A stretch of DNA of 64,000 nt from Datnioides undecimradiatus (lineage: Eukaryota > Chordata > Actinopteri > Lobotiformes > Datnioididae). The number at the start of each line of letters is the position of its first letter. Within the stretch, counting starts at the first letter, position 1. The stretch lies in assembly GCA_008933995.1 (NCBI GenBank), contig WARS01000069.1, forward strand, positions 124,001 through 188,000, in the 5' to 3' direction. The notes under the pieces are model-generated. The model worked only from the letters and a program-made list of their open reading frames with translations, made no database searches and was not told the DNA's origin. The position numbers were made by a program, and so were the translations under genes. Shown piece after piece: positions 37,818 through 51,807 of the stretch.

Positions 37818-39465
37818 AATTAATAATAATTAATATAAATTAAACGTTTTTTTTAATTAACAGCACTAATTTGCCCAAACTGGAGGCTGCAGGCGGCGGG
37901 TGTCCTGCCCTAAGGTTGACTTCAGCCTGTTTCTGTAAGTGAAAACGCTTGTGTTATTATTTTTCATGCTCTGAGCTCAGATGTCCGTCGGTTTGGGGGA
38001 GCTCCAGGTTCCTCGGTGTCAGTTTTGGAGTCTGGACGATCTCGGCCTTTACAAACCGACCAAATCTTAGAAAAGTCCAGGTTCAACCAAACAGCTGTTA
38101 GAGAGTCATCGAGGTGAAAAGAACCCGGTTTCCTCAGGAGAAGGAAACGCTGTTGGAGCTTTTTCGTTGTTACCTAGCAACCAGCACCTTTAACCCGTTT
38201 AGCGCAGGAGGAGACGTCGCTCTGAGGCTCATCGTGTTTTTAGCTTTTGACACGTTTGACCACGGCCGGACAACGATGTTGCTCCTCCCCTTGAGGACGG
38301 AGCGACTTAGACGATGCGTCGGTTCGTGCGGTCGCTGTGGTGCAGAGCTGTCGAGCGAATGGAGGGAGACGGCGGCCGCGGGGAGAGGCAGAGCAGCTGA
38401 TTGGACGCAGAGCATGTCTTAAAATTCAAAGATTCATCAGCTTCTCAGACGAGCTCCACCAGCTGGTCACATGATGGTAGCGTGCGCGTCCCTGCGTCCG
38501 TCCAACCCGTTCATCCACATACGGAGAGACGGACGTATAGTCGTGTCGCTCTTGGATACGACGTCCTGACAGACGGACGAGCGCCATAGTAACTTGTGTT
38601 TTGACAGAGCTTCACTCCAGATACGCGATCCTCACAGTCAGTTCCCTCAGTGTGCAACTGTGTGTGTGTGTGTGTGGTGAAATGTGATACCCCTGCTGTC
38701 CTCTGCTCAACTCTGTGTGTGGGCTGCCACCACTCTGTGTGTGTGTGTGTGATGTCTGTTGCATATTATGTGTCTTTCAAGAGGCCACGACGGGGCGAAT
38801 GATCCTCGGACACCAAGTTCAGCTTGGGGATGCAACTGGGCGAAATGTGTGTGAGGAGTTTAAGGAGAGAGACAGGAGGATGAAGGGAGAGGAGGCAGGA
38901 GGAGGTTTCAGCCTCAAATCCAAGAATTAGTCAGTGTCTGTTTGACGTCAGACGGATCCTGACCACCTGAAGCTGAGGTGACGCCGGCTGTGTCGCTCTG
39001 TCCGCCCCGTTCGGCTGCGACAACACACACTTCACTCCTGATTTTAGATTTTAGAGATGCCTGTTTCTGTCACAGACAACAAACTTCACGTGAAGAACAC
39101 TCGAGCTCGGCCACCGACGTGTTTCACTTCAGTCTTTTGAAGAGTTCGGACGTTTTTAAACCGGCGAGGTCGAGTGCGGAGAGCAGGCGGGGTGAGAAGG
39201 AAAACCGTAATGAGGTGTGGAGCGAAAGAGGAATGGACGGAGGTTGAGAAAAATACGAGAAGGAGGTGGGGAGAGAAGGACGGAGGTTAGGAAAGACGAA
39301 AAACAAGTCGGGAAGAGAAAGAAAGAGAAGAGAGGGAGGGAGGTGGAGAAGGGAGGAGGACGAGGGAGCGATGGAGGTGGAGAGCCATAGTGTTTTCCCC
39401 CCATGTTGAGTCACTGATCTACATTCAATCTGCACTATGTGAATTATTGATTGGCCTTTAGCCAG

Positions 39466-39469
<4 letters not shown>

Positions 39470-39496
<27 letters not shown>

Positions 39497-39615
39497 CGGT
39501 GCTGAGATGCTTTTGCTGAAAAGCACAGTGGTGGCGTTTTTCCTTTTTTCCTCATTCTATTGATGGAGAGGGAGCGAGAGGCAGAATAGGGAGAATGGGA
39601 CGGATTGATGCAGAT

Positions 39616-39656
<41 letters not shown>

Positions 39657-39798
39657 CGTGCACGCACACATGCACAAGCTTGCAGCTGTCCACACACACA
39701 CACACAAACAGATGCACACAAACATGCGTGCACTGTGTTCACTCTGCCACATTTACATTTTTCCACTCACAGCACTGAAGCACATGAAAATGCACTTG

Positions 39799-39840
<42 letters not shown>

Positions 39841-39913
39841 GACACAGAACAAACCAACCTTTGAGGCAGGATTGATATCTAAAGATATCTAAATACCAAC
39901 CGGGGGAGGGGTT

Positions 39914-39964
<51 letters not shown>
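39470..39964. repeat. cluster of GT/CA microsatellites
   Basis: (GT)n at about 39470-39497, (CA)n at 39617-39652, 39801-39836 and 39916-39964, plus short CA runs between them. All translations through this block are repeat artefacts. Confidence 0.9.
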
Positions 39965-39966
<2 letters not shown>

Positions 39967-40507
39967 AGTCTGTCTCAGCCAACACCCCCGTTGCACCAGC
40001 CTTAATGGTTTCTTCTCAGTCCATACGAACTAGTTATCTCCTCCATCCTGGACTCACCCATTCCCTGAACACGGGGTAGTTTTACATTTTCTGCATGTTC
40101 GTTCTTTCTGTTTGGATCCAGCATCTCGTCGGCGCACCTGCGCCGCGTCTGAACACGTCGCACATCAGAAAATAGACGTTATTAGGAGGCATTGTTTCCG
40201 TACGTGGGCGGGTTTCTATATTTGTAGACCGTCTCATCTCCTGCTCGCCTGTCTGCATCTCAGGTGTCCAAAAGACGTCTTAGTCATCTCCTCCTCAGTC
40301 AGGAGGCATTATTCATTTTTATTTATTCAAATCTGTGCGAGGCACTCGGTCAGAAGTGATGGGTTAGTTATTGGTTTGGGTAAACCAGCACCTTGCTGCA
40401 TTCTGGGTGGTCTGTAGTCGGCAGAGACCAGGAGAAGGGAAAGAACAGAGGTGTTATGAAATGAAGTGGTGAAGCACACGACGTCCTACGTCCTAAAGTG
40501 TTTATTT

Positions 40508-40629
40508 GCGCGCTGCATGCACAACAGTCTGCAGACCGCTGCGGTTCTGCGTGCAGCCGGTACGTTGCAGCCGTGTGGGAGGGCCCGCGCAGCCGCAGCA
40601 TTGGAGGCATTAACGCCGAGCAGTTCGAA
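40508..40629 (+). mobile_element. retroelement-derived arm, left copy of inverted pair
   Basis: This roughly 120-base GC-rich segment is repeated in inverted orientation at about 41101-41234. Bases 40527-40573 match the reverse complement of 41166-41212 perfectly over 47 bases, and similarity continues to the GGCATTAACGCCGAGCAGTT segment. The right copy is joined to LINE-like sequence, so this is likely a partial copy of the same element. Confidence 0.65.
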
Positions 40630-41034
40630 TCATTTCCGCCGTTCAGCCAAAGATAACTGATGTCCGACAGCCTATTACTGTTAATTCGAGTGGTTATTTA
40701 GAAGCCATAAAGGGCTCTTCACCTTCCCTCTCAGCTTACAGCTCATTGCAATCTGTGTTGTGCAGTTCACTGAAAAATGATAATTAGTTACAATTACTCG
40801 TTACTTCTCTGCAACGTCGTCCGGTCGCTTTAAAAGCAGTTAGTCACCTTTGTGTTACTTTTAAATGTCGCCTCCAATTCTCTGCTAACACACATCATAT
40901 CAATGTTGCTGTGGCACAGTGTGGGACGAGACAACTGTCAGATTGTAGCCATTGCCACTGCTGCGACTCGTGGTGGGCAGCAGCGACTAGCGTGCCTGGC
41001 TGTGAGCTACACCTGTATTGTCTTGGTTAGGATT

Positions 41035-41290
41035 CTACATTTCTGCATTTCTACAGTGTCATCTGGCAGAAGCGTTCATCCAAAGCGACGCATTGTTAGA
41101 ACTGCTTGGCGTTAGTGCCTCGAATGCTGCAGCTGCACGACCGGCTGTGCACGGGCCCTCCCACGCGGCTGCAACGTACCGGCTGCACGCAGAACCGCAG
41201 CGGTCTGCAGACGTTTGTGCATGCTGCGCTTGTGATGTTGGGACTTGACGCCTCTCATAGGCTGAACGTAGAGGGGTAGTTAGAGTTATG
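41035..41290 (-). mobile_element. LINE-like 3' fragment, right copy of inverted pair
   Basis: Read on the minus strand, it has CTATGAGAGGCGTCAAGTCC (encoding YERRQVPTSQ), then the GC-rich arm shared with 40508-40629, then a tail GCGTCGCTTTGGATGAACGC, TTCTGCCAGATGAC and GTAGAAATGC. Both ends resemble the LINE remnant at 1816-2172, which has the NERRLVPTSQ-like segment and the GCGCTTTGGACAGAAGC tail but lacks the GC-rich arm. The element is truncated and non-autonomous. Confidence 0.6.
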
Positions 41291-42606
41291 TAAGCAAGCG
41301 TCAAGGTTTGCAGGATGCAGTGCTGGATGTGTGTATTTAATGCTGCAGAAGCTGATTTTGACTCTGAGGCTGCGTCCTTACACAAACAACGACGACAGTA
41401 AATAGAAATAATTAAAAACAGACTTCATTTCAATATTTTTATACAACTTTACAGTGACACCGGTGCTTTTTAGCACTAATGCACACCGATATTAAACCGA
41501 CGACCACCAACTCCGATGCTGAACAAAACGATTTTCTAACATTTTCTTTAATCAGTAGCTTAATTGTTAATTGAGGTCATGACGTTAAAGAGCAAAGGAA
41601 GTCTGTTTGTGACTCTTTTATCATGTAAATGTAATGAAATACAGTTCCTTGTTTTCCCCTGAGTCGTAATTCATGTCCAGCCTCTATGGCTCACGCATTT
41701 TGATAAGTGGAAACATCAAACTACATCTTCAAACTGCCTGATGTTGTTGGGATTTAAATATATTTCAGGTTTTTAATGTGAAATGTTCGTCCTGCATCTT
41801 CTACAAACACGCGCGATCAATCGACGGATAGGGAAGCTCGTTGGCGGATTAAATGAACATCGTGCTCGTCAGACTGCACATACCTGGGATTTGAACCGGC
41901 AACCCCACAGATCCAACCCTGAAGATGCTGAGGAGTGTGTGTGTGTGTGTGTGTGTGCGAGGGCCGTCCTCCCCTCCATCCCCGCCAGTCTGCTTCTAAT
42001 AGTTATTTTGCCAAAGTAATGAATGGTGGTGTCGGGGAAATGATCACCTTAATGATCGTAATTATTGTAATTGAGCTGCAATAGGACGTTATTGGAGGTT
42101 CGGGACCGTCAGGGAGACGAGCGGCGTGCGTTTGCGGTGCAAGGCGTGTGTGGGGTTGAGTGAGGACAGGCGGAGAGGACGGAGAGAGCGAGGACGTTTT
42201 CAGGAAGCAGCCGTGGACGCTCTCAGCTGCTCGTCTTCCTTTCCTTTACCTCCTCTGCTCCTCTCCAGCTCTTCCTGGCTGAGCCGCCCTCCCCCTCCCC
42301 TCCCTCGCTTCCTCTCCTTACACCCCTCTCAGCTCTCTTCTGCTTCACCCTCCTCACCCCCACCCCCACCCACCCTCTCCATTTTACTCTGGCTGCTGTC
42401 GACAGTGTGGAGAGCAGGTCGGAGCAGGGAGAGGGAGGAATATGCAGCGGAGGGTGATGGAGGAGGCAAAAAGAGAGAGGGGGTGAGTGGCGGGGGGTGG
42501 GGGGTGAGGGAGTAGTGACAGGCTCAGTGTGTGTTTGATCTGAGCTGGCCCCCCCCCCCGCAGCCCAGGGCGCCTCTCCCCAGAAACAGGGCCAAGTGCT
42601 GGCATC

Positions 42607-42644
<38 letters not shown>

Positions 42645-44150
42645 CAACTGTGTGTAGGTGTGATTGCTGCTCTTGTGTGTGTGCACGCTCATGCTTGTGT
42701 GTGTGTGTGTGTGTGTGAGAGAGAGCTTGGCGAGCGAGTGTATATCAAAAGCTAATTTGAAGCTTGGTTTTGTTTTGCAGTAGAGTCCCCTGCTGCTAGA
42801 GGCTGATCTTCCCATTACCCAGCATGCCTTGCTCTATCTATCCATCTATCTATCTGTCGTTGCATCTGCACAGAGTTTGCACAGGTGAATCCACCTCATA
42901 AAAAGACGAAACCAGAAAAAAAAACAATAAAATGAATAAAAATCAACTGCACCTTCGTCCTCGGGGCCAACACATGAACTCGTCATCGCAGAAACACGTT
43001 AAAGCAAGCTTTAGATGCTCGGTGAAGCGTCTGGTCGAGCACTGAGCAGCCTGCAGGGGTTCGGTGTGTTGCTCAAGGGCAGGAGGAGCAGTAAGAGGAG
43101 TTAGCAACTAGCAATTAGCATCATTTCATACTTTACTGATGCTAAATTAAAACCTGCACACGTAAAAAAGTGGTTTTGCCGTTTTAACAAATCAAACAAA
43201 CAAAGACTTCGGCGCAGACAGGAACTGAAACAATGAGCTGACACCGACTTGAGGAAACTTGCGTGATGGTTTCCTGCTTCTTTTCGAACTTAAAACCAGT
43301 TTTTGTTTCAATAGCCTGTGGATCTGCACGTTGTGAAGCCGCATCTTATTTTAATTTAGAGATGTTATCCTGATTGAACTCCCCAAACGTGAACTAATCA
43401 AAGAAGTTTGCTGAAACTGTGCGAAAACATGACTGAAAACCTGTTTTTCTTCCTGAGATCCGGGGGTGAAATCCCTGGATCACGTGGCTGGGGTTTGGCG
43501 TTCAAAGTCCCATTTTGGTGTTGGAATATCACGCAACACACTGGGATTAAGACCCGAAACACATGGTCGACCACATTTTGCAAACTCCATGATGTGAGAG
43601 CTTAAGAACCAACAGAAAAGCAGTTTTGGAGTCACTCCTGATTCCTCATTAACACGTTTGGGTCCTCCGCGTGGTCAGCGTCGTGCAGACTAAAACCGGA
43701 GCGCCGGCCGAGCGTCCAGCCGAGCTGACTGGGACACTGCAGCATCAGCAGCCTGCCCATCAGCCTGACAATCAGTCTGCCGCGTTAGTGTGTCACTTGG
43801 CCAAGCCAGGGGATTGGTCCTGTCACTCTGAGAGGGTGGGCCCTGGGGTCACTCACGGCTGTCAATCAACGGCTGCCCCGAGGCAAAGATGCTGAGGAGG
43901 ATGAGTGGATAACTGAGAGGAGGAGAGTCGTGCTGTGACAGAGGAGCAGCGCCGGGGAGGGGGGGGGCGGACAGATAAGTGACATGACACTTTAATTAGG
44001 TGAAGGGTGGCGAGGGCTTCGTGTGCGACGGGGTTAGACCAATTTAGTGGTTCACCAATGTAGTGGGCTGGTGTTTTAGTTAAATGCTGTGCAGACCAGA
44101 TATGACTGTGTTACAGGCCATGTGTCGGTACGCCTTCAGGAGCTGAAACA

Positions 44151-44210
44151 AGATTCAAGATTCAAGAAGCTTTATTTATCCCGAGGGAAACTGCTGTGCA
44201 GCAATACAAA
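44151..44210 (+). mobile_element. common teleost dispersed repeat fragment
   Basis: AGATTCAAGATTCAAGAAGC followed by TTTATTTATCCCGAGGGAAA and CAGCAATACAAA resembles a dispersed fragment I associate with many teleost genomes. The family name is not certain from reading alone. Confidence 0.5.
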
Positions 44211-44810
44211 GGTGGAAAAGTAACCTGTGAGAGAGAGTGGAATAACGCTATTAATCATCAAGTCAACCAGTTTTCACCGAAGTTAATGCCGCTAACTCAC
44301 CTCCCTGATGAGCGCAGTGAAATGTGACTGAAACTGAAACGAAAATTGTAAAATTTTGCAGTAAAAGCTCAAAAATTTGGTGCTTTTTTTGCTTTTGATT
44401 CATTGTAAATCGGATGAAATGAGCAGTCTGAAGACTTTGCCTCACACTCAGGAATGTTTTTGTTTAAATTCAGTGTTTTAAGTGATTGATTGATCAATCA
44501 AAGGAGTAATTAATAGATACTGAATGGTATTTTTTTGGTTCTAGCCTTTAATCTTGATAAATGAAGCTAAGTTTGGTGCAAATTTGGTGAGATTAAGAGA
44601 CGGCATCCTTGGAAAATGAGTTAAACTGGGTTTTCTGGTGACGTGTGATAGTGTTAAGGCCATTTTTATATTAATGAACCTAAAATAGCAGCAATCAGCT
44701 AAAATCTGTTATCTGACATGTCGCACCCGCCCACAGTGATGAAATACGTGCGACCTGAGGGCAGGTTTCTAATTTATCTCTATCTGTGAGGTCAAAGCCT
44801 GAAATGGGAA

Positions 44811-44843
44811 GAGGAGGAGGAGGAGGAGGAGGAGGAGGAGGAG
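44811..44843. repeat. (GAG)11 trinucleotide repeat
   Basis: Eleven perfect GAG units within intron 1. The minus-strand reading gives poly-proline, which is not taken as coding. Confidence 0.92.
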
Positions 44844-46570
44844 TAGTGTCCAGCATCAGCAGCTGTTTGTCAGCTCCTCCCTCTCTCTGACCCCGGCCGG
44901 TGACCCCTGCACTTGTCCCGGAGGAGAAGGAGCGCTCCGACAAATGTCCGTTTGACCTCGCCCCCACCCGCCGCGGCACAGAGCGAGAGCGCAGTAACAG
45001 AAACGCTGTTTGTCAGTTTGTGCATCCGAGCAGCTGACCGCTGTAGGAAATGCTGAATGTGATCTCTGTGTTGATGGGTTTTTGTCAGATTACTGACTTT
45101 TTACAGTAGAGTCTCTTCTGTCCACCTCAGATCTGCAAACGGCGTTCGTTTCTTTGAAGCACCAGAGTCCAAAGTGAAGGTTAATATCAGACAAGCACCT
45201 GTTGTGATGGATTTTACTGTAAAGATGCAAAATGTCACAAAGGTTGTGTAAAATAAGCATAAATCATGATTTATATTATCATTTTTTTTTACAAAATGTT
45301 GCATATTTTTGATATTTTTCTTTGATATTTTTTGCTTTTTGGACAAATCTTGCCCCTGGGTGCCACTTTGGACAGCCGGAACAACTGTGACAATACATTT
45401 AAATCAAAGAAAATATTAAATTATGAAGGCAGAAGAACCAGGAAACATCTGGTTAGAACCAGAATCAATCACAAAGATCAATGTTTGAGGTAAAATCAGT
45501 TTATTAGTTGTCTGATTTAAGATATCTTAGCTGTGTGTTACAAATTCAGCAACGACTAATGGCCGGCTGCACCTAATGTGGGATAATTACCATTATCTGA
45601 TGACGTCTACCCCGGGCTCGGTTTGACTCTGCAGCTCAAACTCATCAATGATCTGCAGAGGAAGTGTTCTGTCTAATCCACGTTAAGGAGTCACGTGTGA
45701 GGGTTTCGTTAGCGCCTGATTGAGCTTCGCAGCGCCGTCTCGCCCGCGTCCGCTCACAGACTCTTATCTCAGTCCATCAGCAGACCTGCTACATTAGCCG
45801 GGGTCGCGGCGTCAATACAGCCTCAGATCTCGGGGTCAAAGGTCGCCCGTTTGAGCCGGAGAGGACGAGACGTCGATGTCATTAAGTCTCCCAGGGCTCG
45901 TCCAATCGCAGAGCAGCCGTGTGCTACAGTGGAGGGGGCTGATGGGCGTTTTATATGAAGGTTCATGAGTCTGCATCATTCAGCCTTAAAACAGCTGAAA
46001 TGATGATTTCCCTTAAGAAGTCCCTTAAACATTCCCTCAGACGACGAATCAAAAACAGATTTTAACCGATAACTGCTGCAGACTTCAGGATTGAGATCGA
46101 ACCTGCTCTCACTTGTCTTTGCGTTTCATTCGAGCGACAAAACCAAATACTCGCACCTCTTTTGCAAACCAGTGCGATGCATAGTGTAAAGGAGCGGCAC
46201 CTGAGCAGGTTAAGACGGGAAGCCTGGGGAGAAAAGGTCTCACACGGCTGCAGAAACAGTCAACATCTGGGGGATTTCAAGGATTTAAGGTGGTTTAATC
46301 TCCCATTTCTGAATTATTAGCTGAAAAACACAGTTTACGGTACTTTGTATGTGTTTTTGTCTTTAATTCTACATTAATAAGTGTTTAGTTTTCGGTGTTT
46401 GAGCCGCTCGCAGCTCGCCGGCTCAGAACATGAGCAGCGACGGGCCGCAGACAGAAAACCTGACTCACTGCAGCGACGGGGGAGACCTCGCCTTCTGTTA
46501 ATGTGACTACTCAGAATCTGGCGTGAAGAATTGGAAGAAAACCACGGCTGATTTCGACCACGGTGGTCCA

Positions 46571-46572
<2 letters not shown>

Positions 46573-46620
<48 letters not shown>
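46573..46620. repeat. (GT)24 microsatellite
   Basis: Uninterrupted GT tract in intron 1, followed after about 45 bases by a short GA run. Confidence 0.93.
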
Positions 46621-46622
<2 letters not shown>

Positions 46623-48019
46623 AGATCACCAGGAGAGTGTGTGTGTTAGGAGAAGGTGGAATAAGAGAGAGAGAGACAGAGAGGAGAGGACATAATTATA
46701 ATTACAGTCTTTAATCCTCTGGACACACACTCACACACACTCACACACACACTGGGCGAGCTTTTAATTAACTATTTGGCGACAGGGGATTCTGGTATTG
46801 GGCTAATTATTTGAACCGCACATCCCTGCACATGTCTCCTCCTCTGAAACGCCTCCGCGGAGGCAGACCAGGTGCTGCTCGCCCTCAGCTCACCTGGTAA
46901 TTGAAAGGGTTTTTTTCGGCGCCGAGATCGTTTCGCAGCGAAATCCCTCGAAGTCGGAACTCATCGGGGGACGGCGAGCGAGCGAACGCGCGAGCTAAAG
47001 CTAAAGCTAGGCTTCCTCTCTGCTGCAGCCTTATCCCGCGGTGTAATACGGATTTAGCGCTAAAGGAGGACGAGTAACCGGCTGTCGTCTCCTTATTAAA
47101 GGTTTTTAAGGCTCCCCGACTTTATCTGCCGCCGCACTTCAGCTCAGGTTTAACACGCTCAAATCCCAAGGGGGATTCTGTTTGCAGAAAGGGTTTTACC
47201 ATAGAAATACAATACAAGAACGCGCTGGAACGCCTTGGACTAGCAGATAACATTAATCATAAGCCAACCGTGCACTGGATTTACCATGAAAACCACACGG
47301 AGAGAGGAGCAGCAGCTTAGTTTGATGTTGAAGTGGCAAATTTTAAGGCGAAGGGTGAAATTCATCGGAACATATCGCTGAGTTAGCCCCCACGGTTAGG
47401 TTAGCTGATGGGTTCGCCTCAGTATCGACTTGGTTTTGTTTCCACAGTCCAAATATTTGACCACATTTCTGACTTTTAACCGTTTGCCGTTTACCTTCAC
47501 TGCGGAGCGCCGGCTAAGATGCTAACGGATTGAAGTTGCACACGCTAAGTCGTCGCCACGCCGGGCTAGCATGTTAGCAAACTGCACTATTACTTCCAGC
47601 GGCGTCTTCAGCTGCTCTGCATTTGTCCTTTGTCAGCCATCCAGCGATTTATATGATAAAATAATAGAATGTCTTTGCACAAGAGGACTTTAAAGTGTGT
47701 GTTCTGCATCATTTTGCATGACACAGAGTTTGAATTGAGACCTAGCAAAGAGTCTGTGGAGTGGGAGACGGCGGACATTAGCTACTTCCTGCTTGTCTCG
47801 TTGCGTTTACAGTCTCACTTGCTCGATTATGTTTCACACGAGCTCCCGTCTTTAGTGTCTGACCGCTGCCATTGGCTCCCCCCTCGCCTTTAAACGGCTG
47901 CGGCGATCTTAAAGGGCCGCTAACGTAGGAGGGCGCCATTAGTTTTGTTTTCACGGGGGTGCTGTGGCGTCCTGTAACTGTGACCGTATAAAAGACTGAA
48001 ATGAAATCCAGTTTTAATA

Positions 48020-48020
48020 T

Positions 48021-48051
<31 letters not shown>

Positions 48052-48055
48052 TTTT
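48020..48055. repeat. (TTTA)9 microsatellite
   Basis: About nine tandem TTTA units in intron 1. Confidence 0.92.
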
Positions 48056-49604
48056 AAACTGTGTGAACATTAGTGTGAAGATGCCGAATGTGAGACGTAG
48101 AGCGAAGACGATTCCAGTCTAGTAAACATCGAATATCTCCATCAGTGTGCGCGCGCGAGTGTCTGCGGGTGTGTTCTCTCGTCTGATTGTCAGTGTGCAT
48201 AAAATGTGTGTATGCATATCTTTGTGTGTGTGTGTGTGTGTGTGTGTGTGGAAGCAGCAGTCAGGTGGATGCAGTCTGTTTCTAAATCAGATCTCTGTGT
48301 GATTCACCAGGTTGATGAGTCACCACAGCAGCACGGGCACAACCAGCCTTGTCTTACAATACACCCCCCCAACACACGCACACACACACACACACACTTT
48401 TACATATGGCTCACTCCTAACTGTACACGTATGTGGCGTTCCAGTGTGTTTCCATACATGACCCAGCCCCTGCGCGTACTGTACGCGTGCAGGTGCGCCG
48501 CGTGAGCGTGGCGCCGGCGTATTGTCAGCGTATTGCGCCGCGGCTCCGCTCTGCAGATGTGATTTGGTGACTAATGTAGAAGCTGCTGATGTCATGTGTT
48601 TGCTTCTCCTCGCTGCTGAACTCCTCATTTCCTGGACATTCATCATTTATCAGCCAATCACCTTGCACACACACACAACCACTGGTGTACACACACTTAT
48701 CTATATACGAGCTTAGAGACGCAGGCAGCACAATATACAGGATATAAGCTGACATATCACGGCCAGCTGCCGTGAGGAGTGAGGAGGGACGGGGAGACGC
48801 ACAAAGGAGAGGAAGCAGAGACGAGGGAGGAGGGATCATGCGATGGATGTGTGATTCAACGAGGCAGCATTACAAGAAAGTGACTGCGAACGTGTGAAAT
48901 CAAACTAGTAGCAGCAGCAGGAGTAGTACTACTAGTAACATGCATCCGCGTTGTGTAACCGCCGCCTGTGTGACCGCCTCAGACGGCCGAGCGTAACTGG
49001 ACCCTATCGATCGCAGCATCAGACACACGCGGATCCTCCAATGAGCTGATGTGTAGCCGGATTGAATTTGGATCCAGTGAGGGCGCTCACAGGCAGGGCT
49101 GCTGCAGGGGAACACGCGTTACCATGCAAAGCTGCAGCGCAAAGAGCGACACATCTCCACAGCACAGTCGGGAGTTACGGCTCGCAGCCTGATAAATGTC
49201 TAAATGTGACAATTACAAGTTATTCTGCAGCAGAAGCGTCTCAGTCGTCACTTTGCATGTTGTTGGAAACAGTCAAACGCAGGTTGCAGTCACATGCACC
49301 GGCCCCCAACTGCACATCTGCACCTTTTGCACCGAAATCGGTACTTGGCTGCACCCTCGTGTCCGATCGGACACTAGAAACTGGAAACGCAGACCAGGAA
49401 GTGCCGACACCCAGCACTTGGGTGCAATCTGGCGTCTTCGATTTACAGTGTTTGTCGTAAACACGCACAGTCCTCGCTGTGTTCGTCGTCGTCTCCTGCA
49501 GAGTTCACGTGAACCGTGTGCAAGTGCACGTTTACGCGTGCGTACGTGTGTCCAGCAAGTGACAGGGGAGGAGGGGATGCTCAGAGATTTGTGGCGAAGG
49601 TGAA

Positions 49605-49608
<4 letters not shown>

Positions 49609-49659
<51 letters not shown>

Positions 49660-49806
49660 TGAGAGAGAAGACAGAATACTCGGTCATCAGTCCTCCTGAC
49701 AGTTTTACGGCTGCTGAGCTTGCAGGACGCTGTGGGATGTTAGTTAGCCCACCTCTTCACACATCAGACCTGTGCAGGCAGGCGTGTGCGTGTGTGTGTG
49801 CGTGTG

Positions 49807-49863
<57 letters not shown>
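49609..49863. repeat. two long GT microsatellites
   Basis: (GT)24 at about 49609-49657 and a longer interrupted GT/GC block at 49784-49863, both on the sense strand of intron 1. Confidence 0.92.
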
Positions 49864-50857
49864 ATGCACTTCACGGTGTTGGATGCTGATTTCCTGCAGC
49901 TCCATCGCACCTCGCTGGCTTCGACTCTGCCTGGTTGACCCGTGGGCCTGAACAGACACTGCATGTGTGTTGGATCTGAGGGTCTAATGTGGACCAGGAG
50001 TTTTATTTCAGCCTGAAACCAAAAGCTGCACCTGAGCAGGTGAATATGGAACTGAAACGTCAGCTTCTCAGTGCCGTCCACCAAAGTTAGCAGAGCTGGG
50101 TGCAGACCAGGCTCCAAGACCGACCGCTCTGCAGTGACACTTTACACACGTTCACGCAGGAGTTCCATTACATTCGAAGCCTGATACGCACAGGATGGGC
50201 CTGTGACGACTGTCGTGCAGAGGTAGATGCATTATGTCTGCAGACCGGGGACGGCGTCACTGGTTCGTATTGAATGAATCTCAAACAGGTGAAAGCAGCT
50301 TTTATAATGTGGAAAATGGAAAATCATATCATCTTGGTACTTAAAGGTTGCAAGGCATTATAGAGATATGAGATATAATCTGCTCTTCTAAGCAAAAGCG
50401 AGGCAAGATTGTTTGAGCGGCCTAGTGCACCTCGGCGTTTCACTGGCCGACCGACGGCAGGGATGGAACCAGTGAACGCGTCTTCGCCAGTCCGTCTGCT
50501 CAAATCGTGAAAGCGCTAGTTACGAAATCAGACGTGATGCAAAATGTATGGCAAAATGAGGAAGGCGGCGTGGAGCAGCGGCGTAAAGACGATTTTGCAA
50601 AACAGTGACATCCACAGCGCACCCGTTCCTTTTCAGCAACCTCTTGACTTGTGACGTGCAAACAGTTTGTGGTGCGCAGCGGTTGGCGCCCTGACTCCGG
50701 CGTGTTTGACGGGCGCATCAGCAGCAGGAGCAGACGCGTCCCTTCTTTGTGTTTCTGGTCTCAGCCCGCTGCCATTTGGAATGAAACCCTTGGGCTTATT
50801 TTGGCGTTGGGAAGCGACAGCGTAACCGGTAGCTCACTGGTATCTTTCGAGCTCTCG

Positions 50858-50892
<35 letters not shown>

Positions 50893-51059
50893 GCAAACAC
50901 ACACACACGCACTCTGCAGCTGCTTCAGCAGAACTAAAATGGAGATGGTACATGTAGCTGTGTGGCCAGCGTGGCAATGTGTGTGTGTGTGTGTCTCTCC
51001 TTGTCTGTAACCTACTTTTATGGAGCCCCTCACTCCAGAATGATAAAAATACTGTGTTT

Positions 51060-51330
51060 CCTCCTCCTCACCCCCCATCTCACCCCCCACTTCTTTCCTT
51101 TTTCTCTCCACCTTTACCTTCTCTTCCATCCTTCAGCCTTTCCTTCCTTCTGCTCCTCATCTTCTTTTTTCCATTTTCTCTCCTTCCCTCACCTCTTCCT
51201 CTGTTTTGCACTCCTCTCCTCCTTTTCTGTTCCTTCCTCCTTCTCCCCATCCCCGTCCTTTTAATCCGTTTCCTCCTTTTTATCTTTCTCTGTTTCATCC
51301 TCGCTCCTCCTCTCATCTCCCATCCTGGCG
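51060..51330 (+). repeat. pyrimidine-rich tract in intron 1
   Basis: About 270 bases dominated by C and T, with CCTTCC and TTCTCC units, like the tracts at 10070 and 17535. The open frames through it are composition artefacts. Confidence 0.75.
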
Positions 51331-51807
51331 GCGGGGATGCTGATGCTGCAACGTCGGCCTGGCTGAGTTGGGCCGTATAGCCGAAGGAGTGAGGAAGGAG
51401 AAAGAAAAGAAGAAAGAAGAATAGAGAGTATCTCTTGGCTTTGATTGGTCCCAGATTAAGAGAACAGAGAAGATGCTATAAGCGTGAGAACGAGGCGAGG
51501 AGAGATGGTGGAGATGTGATGCCTGACGGATAGAGAGGAGTTTAAAATGGTGAAAGGGCTGAAAACTGAGAGATTCTGTGATTCTGCATCAAGATGTTTC
51601 ATGTTTTTTAATCATTAAATGAGCGAAGTCGACCTGTTTTGGTTTTTGATGATTTCTGAAGCGGAAACACCTTCTCCCAAATTTATTACTGGCTGTCGGT
51701 TTGTCATTTAATGGCTCTTTGCTGCCCTCTTGCAGCCGTTTCAAGTTTTCAGCTGCTGTCGAGTGAGTTTTTGTGCTTTTGCGTCACGTTTTTTGTTTTT
51801 TTTGCAG

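Noticed and set aside
37312-37843. Frames of 169-175 codons across the N gap
   Set aside because: They consist of a GT repeat and unknown bases.
41880-41905. tRNA-like B box (GGTTCAAATCC on minus strand)
   Set aside because: The B-box match is perfect, but I find no A box at the right distance and no cloverleaf. It could be a SINE scrap but is not supported as a tRNA gene.
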